This document shows, piece after piece, positions 16,644-24,317 of a stretch of 43,529 nt of DNA. Made by a program: the position numbers and the translations under genes. The DNA is from Massilia sp. ZL223 (lineage in GTDB: Bacteria > Pseudomonadota > Gammaproteobacteria > Burkholderiales > Burkholderiaceae_D). The stretch covers positions 1 to 43,529 of the forward strand of contig NZ_JAGPWD010000046.1 in the NCBI RefSeq assembly GCF_018119395.1, given 5' to 3'. The notes under the pieces were generated by a model that saw only the letters and a program-made list of their open reading frames with translations, searched no databases and had not been told where the DNA came from. Position 1 is the stretch's first letter, and each line of letters opens with the position of its first letter.

Positions 16644-17600
16644 TCAGTTGTTCCTGGCCTGCTGCGCCTGCAGCTCGACCGCGTCGATGAACATCGCGGC
16701 CACGTCGAATCCGGTCTGGTCGGTGATCTCCTGGAAGCAGGTGGGGCTGGTGACGTTCACCTCGGTCAGGAAATCGCCGATCACGTCTAATCCTACCAGC
16801 AACAGCCCGCGCGCGGCCAGGACGGGGCCGAGGGTCTCGGCGATCTCGCGGTCGCGCTCCGTCAGGGGCTGGGCCACGCCGACGCCGCCGGCCGCCAGGT
16901 TGCCGCGCACCTCACTGCCCTGGGGGATGCGCGCCAGCGCGAAGGGCACCGGCTTGCCGTTGATGACCAGCACCCGCTTGTCGCCCTTGACGATGGCCGG
17001 GATGTATTTCTGGGCCATGATGGTGTGGCGGCCGTTGTCGGTCAGGGTCTCGATGATCGAGCCCAGGTTCATGGCGTCCTCGCGCACCCGGAAGATGCCG
17101 GCGCCGCCCATGCCGTCCAGCGGCTTGTAGATGACGTCGCCATGCTTGGCGTGGAAGGTGCGCAGCTGGGCCAGGTTCGAGCTGACCAGGGTCGGCGAGG
17201 TGAACTCGCTGAACTGGCAGATCGACAGCTTCTCGTTGTGGTCGCGGATCGCCGAGGGACGGTTGAACACGCGCGCGCCCTGGCGCTCGGCCAGTTCCAG
17301 CAGATAGGTGCCGTACACGTATTCCATGTCGAAAGGCGGATCCTTGCGCTCGATGACGGCGTCGAAGGTGGACAGCTCCACCGTCTCGGCCGGGTCGGCG
17401 CGGTACCATGCATCCGTATCGCCGGTCAGGTGGATGCGCGCCACATTCGCGATCACGACGCCTTCCTGCAGCGCCATGTCGCGCTGCTCGAAGGCGTAGA
17501 TGGCATGGCCTCGCTTGGCCGCCTCGCGCATCATGGCGAAGGTCGAGTCCTTGTAAATCTTGAATCCGGAAAGCGGATCGGCAAGAAAAGCGATTTTCAT
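16644..17600 (-). CDS. gshB: Glutathione synthetase
   Basis: GshB ligates glycine to gamma-glutamylcysteine with ATP to make glutathione. The 318-residue product matches the bacterial family length and starts MKIAFLADPLSGFKIYKDST. ATP-grasp features are present: KPLDGMGGAGIFRV, GDKRVLVINGKPVPFALAR and the Mg/ATP block DVIGDFLTEVNVTSPTCFQE. It heads the gshB-EIIA-ptsH-ptsI run. Its partner gshA, which I expect to lie immediately upstream in relatives, is here about 7.6 kb away at 25160-26461. Confidence 0.96.
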   Translation of the reverse strand: MKIAFLADPLSGFKIYKDSTFAMMREAAKRGHAIYAFEQRDMALQEGVVIANVARIHLTGDTDAWYRADPAETVELSTFDAVIERKDPPFDMEYVYGTYLLELAERQGARVFNRPSAIRDHNEKLSICQFSEFTSPTLVSSNLAQLRTFHAKHGDVIYKPLDGMGGAGIFRVREDAMNLGSIIETLTDNGRHTIMAQKYIPAIVKGDKRVLVINGKPVPFALARIPQGSEVRGNLAAGGVGVAQPLTERDREIAETLGPVLAARGLLLVGLDVIGDFLTEVNVTSPTCFQEITDQTGFDVAAMFIDAVELQAQQARNN

Positions 17601-17825
17601 GGTGCTTCCAATAGGGACAATGCATCGATTTTAGCCGGAAACGCCGAAGCTCGCGGCCGCCGGTCCGCTCAGGGCGGAAATCGACGTTGAAATGCACTTT
17701 GGCAACTTGCGTCGCCTCAGAAACCGGCCTGATCGCACGCAAACCCGCGTATTTACCTGCGTACGGATGAACTGTTGCCGCGCCGATTTGTTTATGATCT
17801 TGCATAGTTATCTACAAGGCATACC

Positions 17826-18473
17826 ATGACACCCGCTCAACGCCAGGCCGCCAGCGAAGCCCTGCTTCGCGAACACGGCATTCCCATCAATCCGCAACTG
17901 CCCTGGATCGAGGACGAACACGAGGTGCGGCTGCGCTCGGCGGACGAGCTGTGCCGGCGCCTGGCGGCCCTGTGGGGCGTGGTCGGCACGGCGATGTTGC
18001 GCGAGAACGATTTTTTCGAGGACTATTTTTCCATCGGCGACAGGCGCAGCTGGCTGTCGAACGACGAGGCGCGCTTCCTGTTCGACGACGAACCGGTGGA
18101 AGAGGACTACATCCGCTTTTCCTGGCGCCTGGAGGCGCTGTATTTCCTGGCCTGGTGCGGCGGACTGGTCGAGCACATCGGCCTGCCGCGCAGCGAAGCC
18201 AGCGCGCGCGAGTTCCTGCACTTCTTCCCCGAGGACGAAGCCGACCCGGTGGCGCTGGCGGCGGCCGTGCGGGTGCGGCCGGTGGGCGAGATCCTCGACT
18301 GGTCCGACCGCCTCTACCGCCTGCACTGGGCAGTGCGCGACGCGCACTTGAACGGCCGCCCCACCCCGGGCGGCATCGAGCCGGGCGTGGTCTTCGAATG
18401 GCATTACGCGGTCAACTGGATGACTCGCTACGACGGCGAGGACGACTGGGACGAGATCGGCACGGATACCTGA
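17826..18473 (+). CDS. DUF4272 domain-containing protein
   Basis: The 215-residue product is built as a DUF4272 protein: the RSADELCRRLAALWGVVGTA block near residues 38-57, a central WRLEALYFLAWCGG, and a C-terminal HWAVRDAHLNG-PGGIEPGVVFEWHYAVNW region. No function is established for this family; it is soluble, acidic, and has no signal peptide or membrane segment. It is divergent from gshB across a 225-bp spacer in which nothing else was recognised. The sensor-kinase gene follows 85 bp downstream but has its own promoter-like element. Confidence 0.85.
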   Translation: MTPAQRQAASEALLREHGIPINPQLPWIEDEHEVRLRSADELCRRLAALWGVVGTAMLRENDFFEDYFSIGDRRSWLSNDEARFLFDDEPVEEDYIRFSWRLEALYFLAWCGGLVEHIGLPRSEASAREFLHFFPEDEADPVALAAAVRVRPVGEILDWSDRLYRLHWAVRDAHLNGRPTPGGIEPGVVFEWHYAVNWMTRYDGEDDWDEIGTDT

Positions 18474-18490
18474 ATCCATGCCCATGCGCG

Positions 18491-18520
18491 TTGCCATGTC
18501 TTGTCGCGGGACGCTATAGT
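18491..18520 (+). promoter_or_regulatory. Sigma-70-type promoter for the hybrid kinase gene
   Basis: TTGCCA at 18491-18496 and TATAGT at 18515-18520 are separated by 18 bp and lie about 38 bp upstream of the kinase ATG at 18559. Matches are 5/6 to both consensus boxes. A short hairpin (CGCCTC, loop, GAGGCG; 18524-18539) sits right after the -10, where the transcript would begin. Confidence 0.55.
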
Positions 18521-18558
18521 GAGCGCCTCCTCAGAGGCGTACTCATGGTGAAAGACAG

Positions 18559-20481
18559 ATGAATCACCCGTCCTTGTTCGAATCGGTGTTCAATAGCTCG
18601 CCCATCGGTAATTACCTGCTGTCGCCGACGCCGGACGCCATCATTCTTGCTGTCAACGACACCTTCCTCAAGGCTTCGTCGCGGACACGGGAAGAATTGG
18701 TCGGCATGAGCCTGTTCGCGGCCTTCCCGCGCAATCCGGACGATCCCGAGGACCGGGGCGAAATCGACTTGCGCCGCTCCCTGGCCTGCGCCGTCGATAC
18801 CGCCAAGCCGGACAGCCTGCCCGCCATCCGCTACCCGATCCGGGTCGAACTGCCGAATGGCGAAGTGGTGTTCGAGGAACGCTTCTGGAGCGCGGTCAGC
18901 ACCCCGATCTTCGGCGAGGACGGCAGCATCGTCTGCATCTCGCACACGACCAGCGATGTCACTGAACAGGTCCGGGCCGCGGCCGCGCTGCGCGAGAGCG
19001 AGAAGCGCTTTCGCGCGCTGACCAGCGCGACGGCCGACGTCATCTACCGCATGAGTCCCGACTGGACCCAGGTCCGCCAGCTCGAGGGGCGCGGCTTCAT
19101 CAAGGATACGGCCGACCCGAACGAAATGTGGCTCGACGAATACATTCCGCAGGGAGACCACGACCTGGTGCACCAGGCCATCGACGAAGCAGTGAGCAAC
19201 AAGCAGGCTTTCGAGCTGGAACACCGGGTCAGGCGGATCGACGGCAGCATCGGATGGACGCTCTCGCGGGCGGTGCCGATGCTCGACGCCCACGGCGCCA
19301 TCTACGAATGGATCGGCGCCGCCAGCGACATCACCGAGCGCAAGGAGGCGGAAGCGAAACTCAGGGACACCGACCGCCGCAAGGACGAATTCGTCGCGAT
19401 GCTGGCCCATGAATTGCGCAATCCCCTCGCGCCGATCCGGGCCGCGGCCGAACTGCTGCAGATGGCCCACCAGGACCCGCAGCGCGTGCGCCAGACCAGC
19501 CAGATCATCACGCGCCAGGTCATGCACATGACGAACCTGATCAACGACCTGCTCGACGTCTCGCGCGTCACCAACGGCCTGGTCACCTTGGACAAGGCGC
19601 CGCTGAACATCCGCCATGTCCTGATGGAGGCGGTGGAACAGGTGACGCCGCTGATGCAGTCGCGGCAGCACCACCTGGCGATCCACCTGCCGCCCGGCTC
19701 CACGGTGGTGAGCGGGGATGCGAAGCGGCTGGTGCAGGTCATGACCAATATCCTCAGCAATGCCGCCAAATACACGCCGGCGCGCGGGAACATCGAGCTC
19801 AGGACAGAGGTGCATCCCTCGCAAGTCCTGATCACCGTCACCGATAACGGGATCGGCATGGCGCCGGAACTGACCGGCCGCGTATTCGACCTGTTCACCC
19901 AGGACGAGCGCACCTCGGACCGCTCCTCGGGCGGACTGGGACTGGGACTGGCGCTGGTCAAGAGCCTGGTCGAACTGCATGGGGGAACGGTGTCCTGCGA
20001 GAGCCCGGGCCCAGGCGAGGGAAGCCGATTCACGGTCGGCCTGCCGCGCCAGGACGCCGGTGACCAAGTCCTTGCGCCGCAAGCCGCGGAGCACGGCGCC
20101 GGCGTGGCCGCCGCTCCCCTGCGCATCATGGTCGTGGACGACAACGTCGATGCGGCGACCATGCTCGCGATTTTGCTCGAGGCTGCCGGCCATCAGGTGA
20201 CGGTCGAACACCGGCCCGAGGATGCGCTGGAGCGGATCAGGGAGGCCAGGCCGCAAGTCTGCCTGCTGGACATCGGCCTGCCCGGCATGGACGGGCACGA
20301 GCTGGCGCGCCGCCTACGCCAGCTGCCGGAGACGGCCGACGCGCTGCTGGTCGCGGTCACCGGGTACGGGCAGGAGGAAACGCGCGCCCATGCCCTGGCC
20401 TCGGGCTTCGACCACTACTTCGTCAAGCCGATCGACATGGCCGCGCTGCATCAGCTGCTGGCCGCCGCCTCCGCCGGCTGA
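18559..20481 (+). CDS. PAS-PAS hybrid sensor histidine kinase with receiver domain
   Basis: This 640-residue soluble hybrid kinase has two PAS domains (about 1-145 and 150-270, the second ending in a PAC block WIGAASDITERKEAEAKL). A HisKA domain follows with phospho-acceptor His284 in AHELRNPLAPIR, then an HATPase domain (N-box NILSNAAKYTP, G1 TDNGIGM, G2 GGLGLGLAL). A C-terminal receiver domain (about 523-640) has its phospho-acceptor at Asp571 in LDIGLPGMDG. No membrane segments are seen, so the input is cytoplasmic. It has no separate response regulator beside it, making it an orphan. A five-codon leader frame MVKDR (18545-18562) overlaps its start. Confidence 0.93.
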   Translation: MNHPSLFESVFNSSPIGNYLLSPTPDAIILAVNDTFLKASSRTREELVGMSLFAAFPRNPDDPEDRGEIDLRRSLACAVDTAKPDSLPAIRYPIRVELPNGEVVFEERFWSAVSTPIFGEDGSIVCISHTTSDVTEQVRAAAALRESEKRFRALTSATADVIYRMSPDWTQVRQLEGRGFIKDTADPNEMWLDEYIPQGDHDLVHQAIDEAVSNKQAFELEHRVRRIDGSIGWTLSRAVPMLDAHGAIYEWIGAASDITERKEAEAKLRDTDRRKDEFVAMLAHELRNPLAPIRAAAELLQMAHQDPQRVRQTSQIITRQVMHMTNLINDLLDVSRVTNGLVTLDKAPLNIRHVLMEAVEQVTPLMQSRQHHLAIHLPPGSTVVSGDAKRLVQVMTNILSNAAKYTPARGNIELRTEVHPSQVLITVTDNGIGMAPELTGRVFDLFTQDERTSDRSSGGLGLGLALVKSLVELHGGTVSCESPGPGEGSRFTVGLPRQDAGDQVLAPQAAEHGAGVAAAPLRIMVVDDNVDAATMLAILLEAAGHQVTVEHRPEDALERIREARPQVCLLDIGLPGMDGHELARRLRQLPETADALLVAVTGYGQEETRAHALASGFDHYFVKPIDMAALHQLLAAASAG

Positions 20482-21086
20482 TCGCCGAAGCGTCCGGCCG
20501 CGCAGAAGGCGCGCAGGCGCACCTCGTCCTCCCGGCTCAGGCAGCGGAAGGGAATCGGGATCGCGCCGCGTGCGAACATCAGCAGGTAACCGCTGCGGTA
20601 GCGCCGGACCGCCCGGACCTCGTCCCAGCGGCGCAGCGAGCGCTTGTGCCCGGCCCTGCGTTCGATCCCGCTTGCATCGATGTGGAATTCACAGACGGGC
20701 GCGCGCCAGCGCTTCGCATAGAACACCGGTGGCGCGATCAGCGCGATCCAGACATTCGTCATGAACGGCAGCCAGGCGAGCGCGCAGGCCGCGCCGGCCA
20801 GCAGGCCGGTGCGCCAGCCGCCGGGACCCACGGCCCAGGCCAGGACCAGGGCAAGCATGCCGAGCGCCAGCGGCCACAGCAGCTTGGCGCGGCGGGCGGC
20901 GGGACTGTCGTGGCGCGCCAGGAAGGCGAGATGGTCGCGCAGCAGGCTGCAATATTCGCGCAGGGTGCAGGCGCCGGAGAAGCGCACCGGCATGGCGTCC
21001 GGCGGGGCCGCCACCGGGCCGCCGGGGGGATCGACCGTCAGTTCATTGGTGGCGATCGTCTTCCTTTCCTGGCGCATGATCTGCAT
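20451..21086 (-). CDS. YcxB-like membrane protein
   Basis: The 211-residue product has two hydrophobic segments in its centre (LLWPLALGMLALVLAWAVG and LLAGAACALAWLPFMTNVWIALIAPP). A YcxB-like C-terminal domain follows, with HIDASGIERRAG, RRWDEVRAVRRYRSGYLLMF and IPIPFRCLSREDEVRL. The start at 21086 was chosen for its AAGGAAG ribosome binding site; an upstream Met at 21134 is possible. Its 3' end overlaps the kinase 3' end by 31 bp, tail to tail. The role of YcxB proteins is not established. Confidence 0.75.
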   Translation of the reverse strand: MQIMRQERKTIATNELTVDPPGGPVAAPPDAMPVRFSGACTLREYCSLLRDHLAFLARHDSPAARRAKLLWPLALGMLALVLAWAVGPGGWRTGLLAGAACALAWLPFMTNVWIALIAPPVFYAKRWRAPVCEFHIDASGIERRAGHKRSLRRWDEVRAVRRYRSGYLLMFARGAIPIPFRCLSREDEVRLRAFCAAGRFGDQPAEAAASS

Positions 21087-21274
21087 CGCCACTTCCTTGC
21101 GGCTGGGCGGGCGCGGATGGATAAAACCAGGCATGGGTGGCTCCGGCTGATCTCGATCTCCCCGACATGGGGCCGGATGCCCACATTGCAATGGTGCAAA
21201 CTTTTTGCTTGCTCCAGCCTCAAGCATGTGTTTACACTGGGCTTCTCACAACCACTGTCCAGATGGAGAAACAC

Positions 21275-21658
21275 ATGAAGCGGGTTACCGGTATCGGCGG
21301 CATTTTCTTCCACGCGAAAGACCCAGTGGCGCTGCGCGCCTGGTACCAGCGCCACCTGGGCATCGAGGTGCTCGAATGGGGCGGCGCGGCCTTCACCTGG
21401 ACCGATGCGCAAGGCAAGCCGACCGGCGGCACCACCATCTGGTCGATCAGCCCCAACACCGACAGCCACTTCGCTCCCGGCGCCTCCTTCATGATCAACT
21501 ACCGGGTGGACGACCTGGCCGCCCTGCTCCAGGCCCTGCGCGAGGAAGGCTGCCAGGTGCTCGACCAGACCGACGACTCCGAGTACGGCAAGTTCGGCTG
21601 GGTCATCGATCCGGAAGGGAACAAGGTCGAGCTCTGGCAGCCGCCTGTGGGGCAATAA
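21275..21658 (+). CDS. VOC-family (glyoxalase/bleomycin resistance-like) protein
   Basis: The 127-residue product is a single vicinal-oxygen-chelate domain: GIFFHAKDPVALRAWYQRHLGI at the amino end and WVIDPEGNKVELWQP at the carboxyl end, where the metal-ligand Glu normally lies. The start at 21275 is preceded by GGAG at good spacing; an in-frame ATG at 21263 is the alternative. Substrate is unknown; such proteins include glyoxalases, dioxygenases and antibiotic-binding proteins. It ends 1 bp before the cupredoxin gene on the opposite strand. Confidence 0.85.
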   Translation: MKRVTGIGGIFFHAKDPVALRAWYQRHLGIEVLEWGGAAFTWTDAQGKPTGGTTIWSISPNTDSHFAPGASFMINYRVDDLAALLQALREEGCQVLDQTDDSEYGKFGWVIDPEGNKVELWQPPVGQ

Positions 21659-21659
21659 G

Positions 21660-21983
21660 CTACTTCCCTTTCGGGCTTGCTGCGACCTCGATCCTCGCCG
21701 TCATCGTCGGATGCAGGGTGCAGTGGTAGTCCATGGACGGGCCGGCGCGCACGGTGTAGCGCCAGGTCTGCCCGGTCTGCAGCTCGCCGGACTGCATGCT
21801 CCCCTTGTCGGCGCTGACGTTGTGGACGAACAAATCCTTGTTCGTCCAGAGGATGGTGTCGCCCGGCCGCGCCTGGACCACGCGCGGCGTGAAGGCCATG
21901 CCGTCGATGACCACGCGATGCTCCGCCGCCCCGGCAGCCGCCGGCCAGCACAACGCGAGCACGGCCGCGCGCCAGGGCTTCAT
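21660..21983 (-). CDS. Periplasmic cupredoxin (plastocyanin-like)
   Basis: The 107-residue product has a signal peptide (cleavage near AAGAAEH, residue 20). The single cupredoxin domain keeps all type 1 copper ligands: His54 in FVHNVSA, Cys88 and His91 in YHCTLHP, and Met94. It should be a small periplasmic electron carrier or copper-binding protein. Its start overlaps the DUF4142 stop by 4 bp (ATGA), so the two are translationally coupled. With the upstream ECF sigma gene this forms a three-gene unit. Confidence 0.92.
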   Translation of the reverse strand: MKPWRAAVLALCWPAAAGAAEHRVVIDGMAFTPRVVQARPGDTILWTNKDLFVHNVSADKGSMQSGELQTGQTWRYTVRAGPSMDYHCTLHPTMTARIEVAASPKGK

Positions 21984-22498
21984 TTGAGTTCGCCCTGTAG
22001 GTGTTTGGCGTGCTCCAGGTGGGCCACGAAGGCCGGACGCACCTTCACCAGCAGGGCCTTCAGTTCGGCGTTGGCGGCGTTCGGGATCAGGGTTTTATCG
22101 AGCGCATCGAGCACGGTCTGGTGGTAAGCCACCTCGTTGTCGACATAGGCCTTGTCGAAGGCCTTGCCGGACATGCCCTTCAGCTTGGCCAGCGTGGCGC
22201 CGCCATCCTTTTTCAGGCCCTTGCTGGTGTCGTTCTCGCTGGGGGTCACGTTCAGCTTCTGCACCAGGGCGGCGGCTTGCTGGTTGACCGAGGTATGGTC
22301 GGCCACCATGCGCTCGGCGAAGGCGCGCACGGTCTTGCTGCTGGTCTTGGACTGGGCCAGTTTGCCGGCGTCGATGTCGACCGCGTTGGCGGCGACGACG
22401 ATGGCGGCGATCTCGGCATCGTTGGGCGCGGCGGCGTGGGCGGACGCCAGGCCGGCGCTGAGCAGGAAGGACAGGAGCAGCGGGATCGATTTTTTCAT
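21980..22498 (-). CDS. DUF4142 periplasmic protein
   Basis: The 172-residue product begins with a signal peptide (MKKSIPLLLSFLLSAGLASAHA) followed by a DUF4142 domain: mostly helical, with FAERMVADHTSVNQQAAALVQ and AYVDNEVAYHQTVLDALDKTL. The family is predicted to have a four-helix, ferritin-like arrangement and often appears in stress regulons; no activity is established. The start at 22498 is preceded by AAAGAGG. A promoter-like element shared with the sigma-factor gene lies at 22534-22570. It overlaps the cupredoxin gene at its 3' end. Confidence 0.88.
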   Translation of the reverse strand: MKKSIPLLLSFLLSAGLASAHAAAPNDAEIAAIVVAANAVDIDAGKLAQSKTSSKTVRAFAERMVADHTSVNQQAAALVQKLNVTPSENDTSKGLKKDGGATLAKLKGMSGKAFDKAYVDNEVAYHQTVLDALDKTLIPNAANAELKALLVKVRPAFVAHLEHAKHLQGELK

Positions 22499-22533
22499 GA
22501 CAGGCCTCTTTGTGTGAGTAAATAACGGTGGAG

Positions 22534-22570
22534 CTGCCCATTGGATGCGGCCCGCCGCCGCCACGTTCCC
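22534..22570 (-). promoter_or_regulatory. Candidate ECF sigma promoter for DUF4142-cupredoxin
   Basis: Read on the minus strand, GGGAACG (22570-22564), 14 bp, CGCATC (22549-22544), then CAATGGGCAG. The same two blocks with identical spacing stand before the sigma gene at 23291-23327. The spacer is poorly conserved between the two, while GGGAACG and CGCATC-N2-ATGG-N-CAG are kept. GGAAC is a common ECF -35 core, so this is probably a promoter of the sigma factor encoded just upstream. It starts 46 bp before the DUF4142 ATG. Confidence 0.6.
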
Positions 22571-22578
22571 GTTTCCCG

Positions 22579-23265
22579 TCACTCCGCTTCGTTCAGGCGG
22601 CCCAGCACATGGCTGACGATGCGGTCGCAGCGTGCGCCGTCGAAGGCGAAGGCCTCTTCCAGCGCAAAATCGATTTCGCGCGACAAGGCGTCGCGCAGCA
22701 TGCCGCGCGCGCGGAAGTAGCGGGTGCGCACGGTGGCTTCCGGGATGCCGAGCGTATCTGCCGTTTCCTCGACGCTGAGCTCCTCCAGGGCGCGCAGCAC
22801 GAACACGGTCCGGAAGACTTCCGGCAGCGCATCGATCCTGGCTTCGATCAGCTGCCGCGTCTGGGCCCGCAGCGCGGCGCGCTCGGGTTGTTCTTCCTGC
22901 TGGGAGAATTGCGTGTCGATGCGTTCTTCCATGTCCGGCTCCGCGCTTAGTTCAATGATCTCGGCCATTCTCCCGGCCTTGCGGTGACGCATCAGGGCGG
23001 CGTTCACGACGACGCGGGTCAGCCATGTGCCGAGCGAGGACTCGGCGCGGAAGCTGGACAGGGAGCGGTAGGCCTGCAGATAAGCGTCCTGGAGCGCGTC
23101 TTCGGCCTCGGCGTCGTCGCGCAGGATGCTGCGCGCCACGCGGTAGAGCCGGCGGTTATAGCGGCGCATCAGCTGCTCGAAGGCGCTGCTGTCGCCATTG
23201 CCGATCCGCTGCAAGAGCGCGCTGTCCGGATCGTTTCCTGTTGTCTGCAAGGGTGCCGGCTGCAT
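22579..23265 (-). CDS. ECF-type RNA polymerase sigma factor
   Basis: The 228-residue product has sigma region 2 (FEQLMRRYNRRLYRVARSIL-RDDAEAEDALQDAYL) and region 4 (LPEVFRTVFVLRALEELSVE-ETADTLGIPEATVRTRYFRA), joined by an acidic linker. An unusual C-terminal extension of about 30 residues (REIDFALEEAFAFDGARCDR...) carries a cysteine. The start at 23265 has an AGAGGAG ribosome binding site; the open frame farther upstream overlaps the SnoaL-like gene. No anti-sigma gene is adjacent; downstream genes are DUF4142 and cupredoxin. A shared promoter-like element suggests autoregulation. How its activity is controlled is unknown; the extension might have a role. Confidence 0.9.
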   Translation of the reverse strand: MQPAPLQTTGNDPDSALLQRIGNGDSSAFEQLMRRYNRRLYRVARSILRDDAEAEDALQDAYLQAYRSLSSFRAESSLGTWLTRVVVNAALMRHRKAGRMAEIIELSAEPDMEERIDTQFSQQEEQPERAALRAQTRQLIEARIDALPEVFRTVFVLRALEELSVEETADTLGIPEATVRTRYFRARGMLRDALSREIDFALEEAFAFDGARCDRIVSHVLGRLNEAE

Positions 23266-23290
23266 GTTGTCTCCTCTGGTAAGCCTGTTC

Positions 23291-23327
23291 CTGTCCATCA
23301 GATGCGCGCAAGCTGCTCCGCGTTCCC
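23291..23327 (-). promoter_or_regulatory. Candidate autoregulatory ECF promoter
   Basis: Read on the minus strand, GGGAACG (23327-23321), 14 bp, CGCATC (23306-23301), then TGATGGACAG. It lies 36 bp before the sigma-factor ATG and matches the element at 22534-22570 in both blocks and in spacing. It falls almost exactly in the gap between the SnoaL-like stop and the sigma start, so it is not explained by coding constraint. Confidence 0.6.
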
Positions 23328-23780
23328 TCAGAGCGGCCGGTCCGCGCGGCTTTCCGCGAACGCGCGCGGAATGGCGCCGATCTGCTGCAGCACCCCGAGC
23401 CGGTCGGCCTGCAGCCAGGCGCGGACGATCCGGCCCTCGCGCAGCTGGTAGATCACATTGCCCTCCTGCGTGACGTCGGCATGGCTGGGCGGTAGCCCGA
23501 CAAAGCGGCCGCGGTGGGTGGCGCGGAAGGTCCAGCGCGCTGCCACCTTGTCGTCCTCGCCGATCAGGTCGTGGAGTTCGAAGCGCACGCCGGGAAAGCC
23601 GGTCAGCACGGTTTCGATGGTGGCGCGGAACTCGCGCGGTCCGCGTTCGCCGCGCGTCCCGGTGAAGTCGGGCGCGATCAGGTCCTCCAGCCGGCCGAGC
23701 TCGCGCGTGTTGATGCACTCCTCGTACAGCGTGCGCACCAGTTCCTTGTTGAGCTCGACGGTCGTCTTCGCAGTATGCAT
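23328..23780 (-). CDS. SnoaL-like/ester-cyclase-type NTF2-fold protein
   Basis: The 150-residue product is a single SnoaL-like (NTF2-fold) domain with LVRTLYEECINTRELGRLEDL, GPREFRATIETVLTGFPGVRFE, WTFRATHRGRFVGLPPS and IVRAWLQADRLGVLQQIGA. Members include polyketide cyclases and many hydrolase- or isomerase-like proteins of unknown substrate. The ATG at 23780 has a TGGAGGAAACG ribosome binding site. It is divergent from soxR, and its promoter contains the SoxR box, so it should be switched on by redox-active compounds. Its stop is followed by the candidate sigma-gene promoter. Confidence 0.88.
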   Translation of the reverse strand: MHTAKTTVELNKELVRTLYEECINTRELGRLEDLIAPDFTGTRGERGPREFRATIETVLTGFPGVRFELHDLIGEDDKVAARWTFRATHRGRFVGLPPSHADVTQEGNVIYQLREGRIVRAWLQADRLGVLQQIGAIPRAFAESRADRPL

Positions 23781-23816
23781 CGTTTCCTCCAGGTGGATTG
23801 ACTATCGATGCGGACG

Positions 23817-23847
23817 AGTGTAGAACCTCAACTTAACTTGAGGTCAA
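23817..23847 (-). promoter_or_regulatory. SoxR-controlled promoter with SoxR box
   Basis: On the minus strand, -35 TTGACC (23847-23842) and -10 TACACT (23822-23817) are separated by 19 bp, the overlong spacing typical of MerR/SoxR-activated promoters. The spacer overlaps the dyad CCTCAACTTAACTTGAGG (23826-23843), which differs at one base from the recalled E. coli SoxR box CCTCAAGTTAACTTGAGG. The promoter faces the SnoaL-like gene. soxR starts 13 bp from the box on the other side, so SoxR may also control itself. Confidence 0.85.
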
Positions 23848-23856
23848 GAGGAAAAC

Positions 23857-24309
23857 ATGGCGAAAATCGATCCGGACGAGATCAAGCGTCCGCTGACGGT
23901 GGGCGAAGTGGCGCGCCGCAGCGGCGTGGCGGTGTCGGCCCTGCACTTCTACGAAACCAAAGGCCTGATCCACAGCGTGCGCAGCGCCGGCCAGCAGCGC
24001 CGCTACGGCCGCGACGTGCTGCGCCGGGTGGCGGTGATCAAGGTGGCCCAGCGCATCGGCATCTCGCTGGCCTCGATCAGCGAGGCCTTCGCTTCGCTGC
24101 CGGAAGGACGCTCGCCGACGGCAGGCGACTGGGCGCGCATGTCCAGCCTGTGGCGCAAGGAGCTGGGCGAGCGCATCATGCAGCTGACGCGCCTGCGCGA
24201 CCAGCTGGACGGCTGCATCGGCTGCGGCTGCCTGTCGATCGACGCCTGCAGGCTGCGCAATCCCCTGGACGAATTGTCGGAACAAGGGAGCGGGCCGCAG
24301 CTCCTGTAG
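23857..24309 (+). CDS. soxR: Redox-sensitive transcriptional activator SoxR
   Basis: SoxR is a MerR-family dimer that uses a [2Fe-2S] cluster to sense redox-cycling compounds. The 150-residue product has the MerR helix-turn-helix (LTVGEVARRSGVAVSALHFY), a dimerisation helix, and the exact cluster motif C-X2-C-X-C-X5-C at Cys120, 123, 125 and 131. An AAGAGG ribosome binding site precedes the ATG. It is divergent from the SnoaL-like gene over a SoxR box. The alpha/beta-hydrolase gene begins 8 bp after its stop, so the two are likely cotranscribed. Confidence 0.96.
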   Translation: MAKIDPDEIKRPLTVGEVARRSGVAVSALHFYETKGLIHSVRSAGQQRRYGRDVLRRVAVIKVAQRIGISLASISEAFASLPEGRSPTAGDWARMSSLWRKELGERIMQLTRLRDQLDGCIGCGCLSIDACRLRNPLDELSEQGSGPQLL

Positions 24310-24317
24310 GAGGAAGC

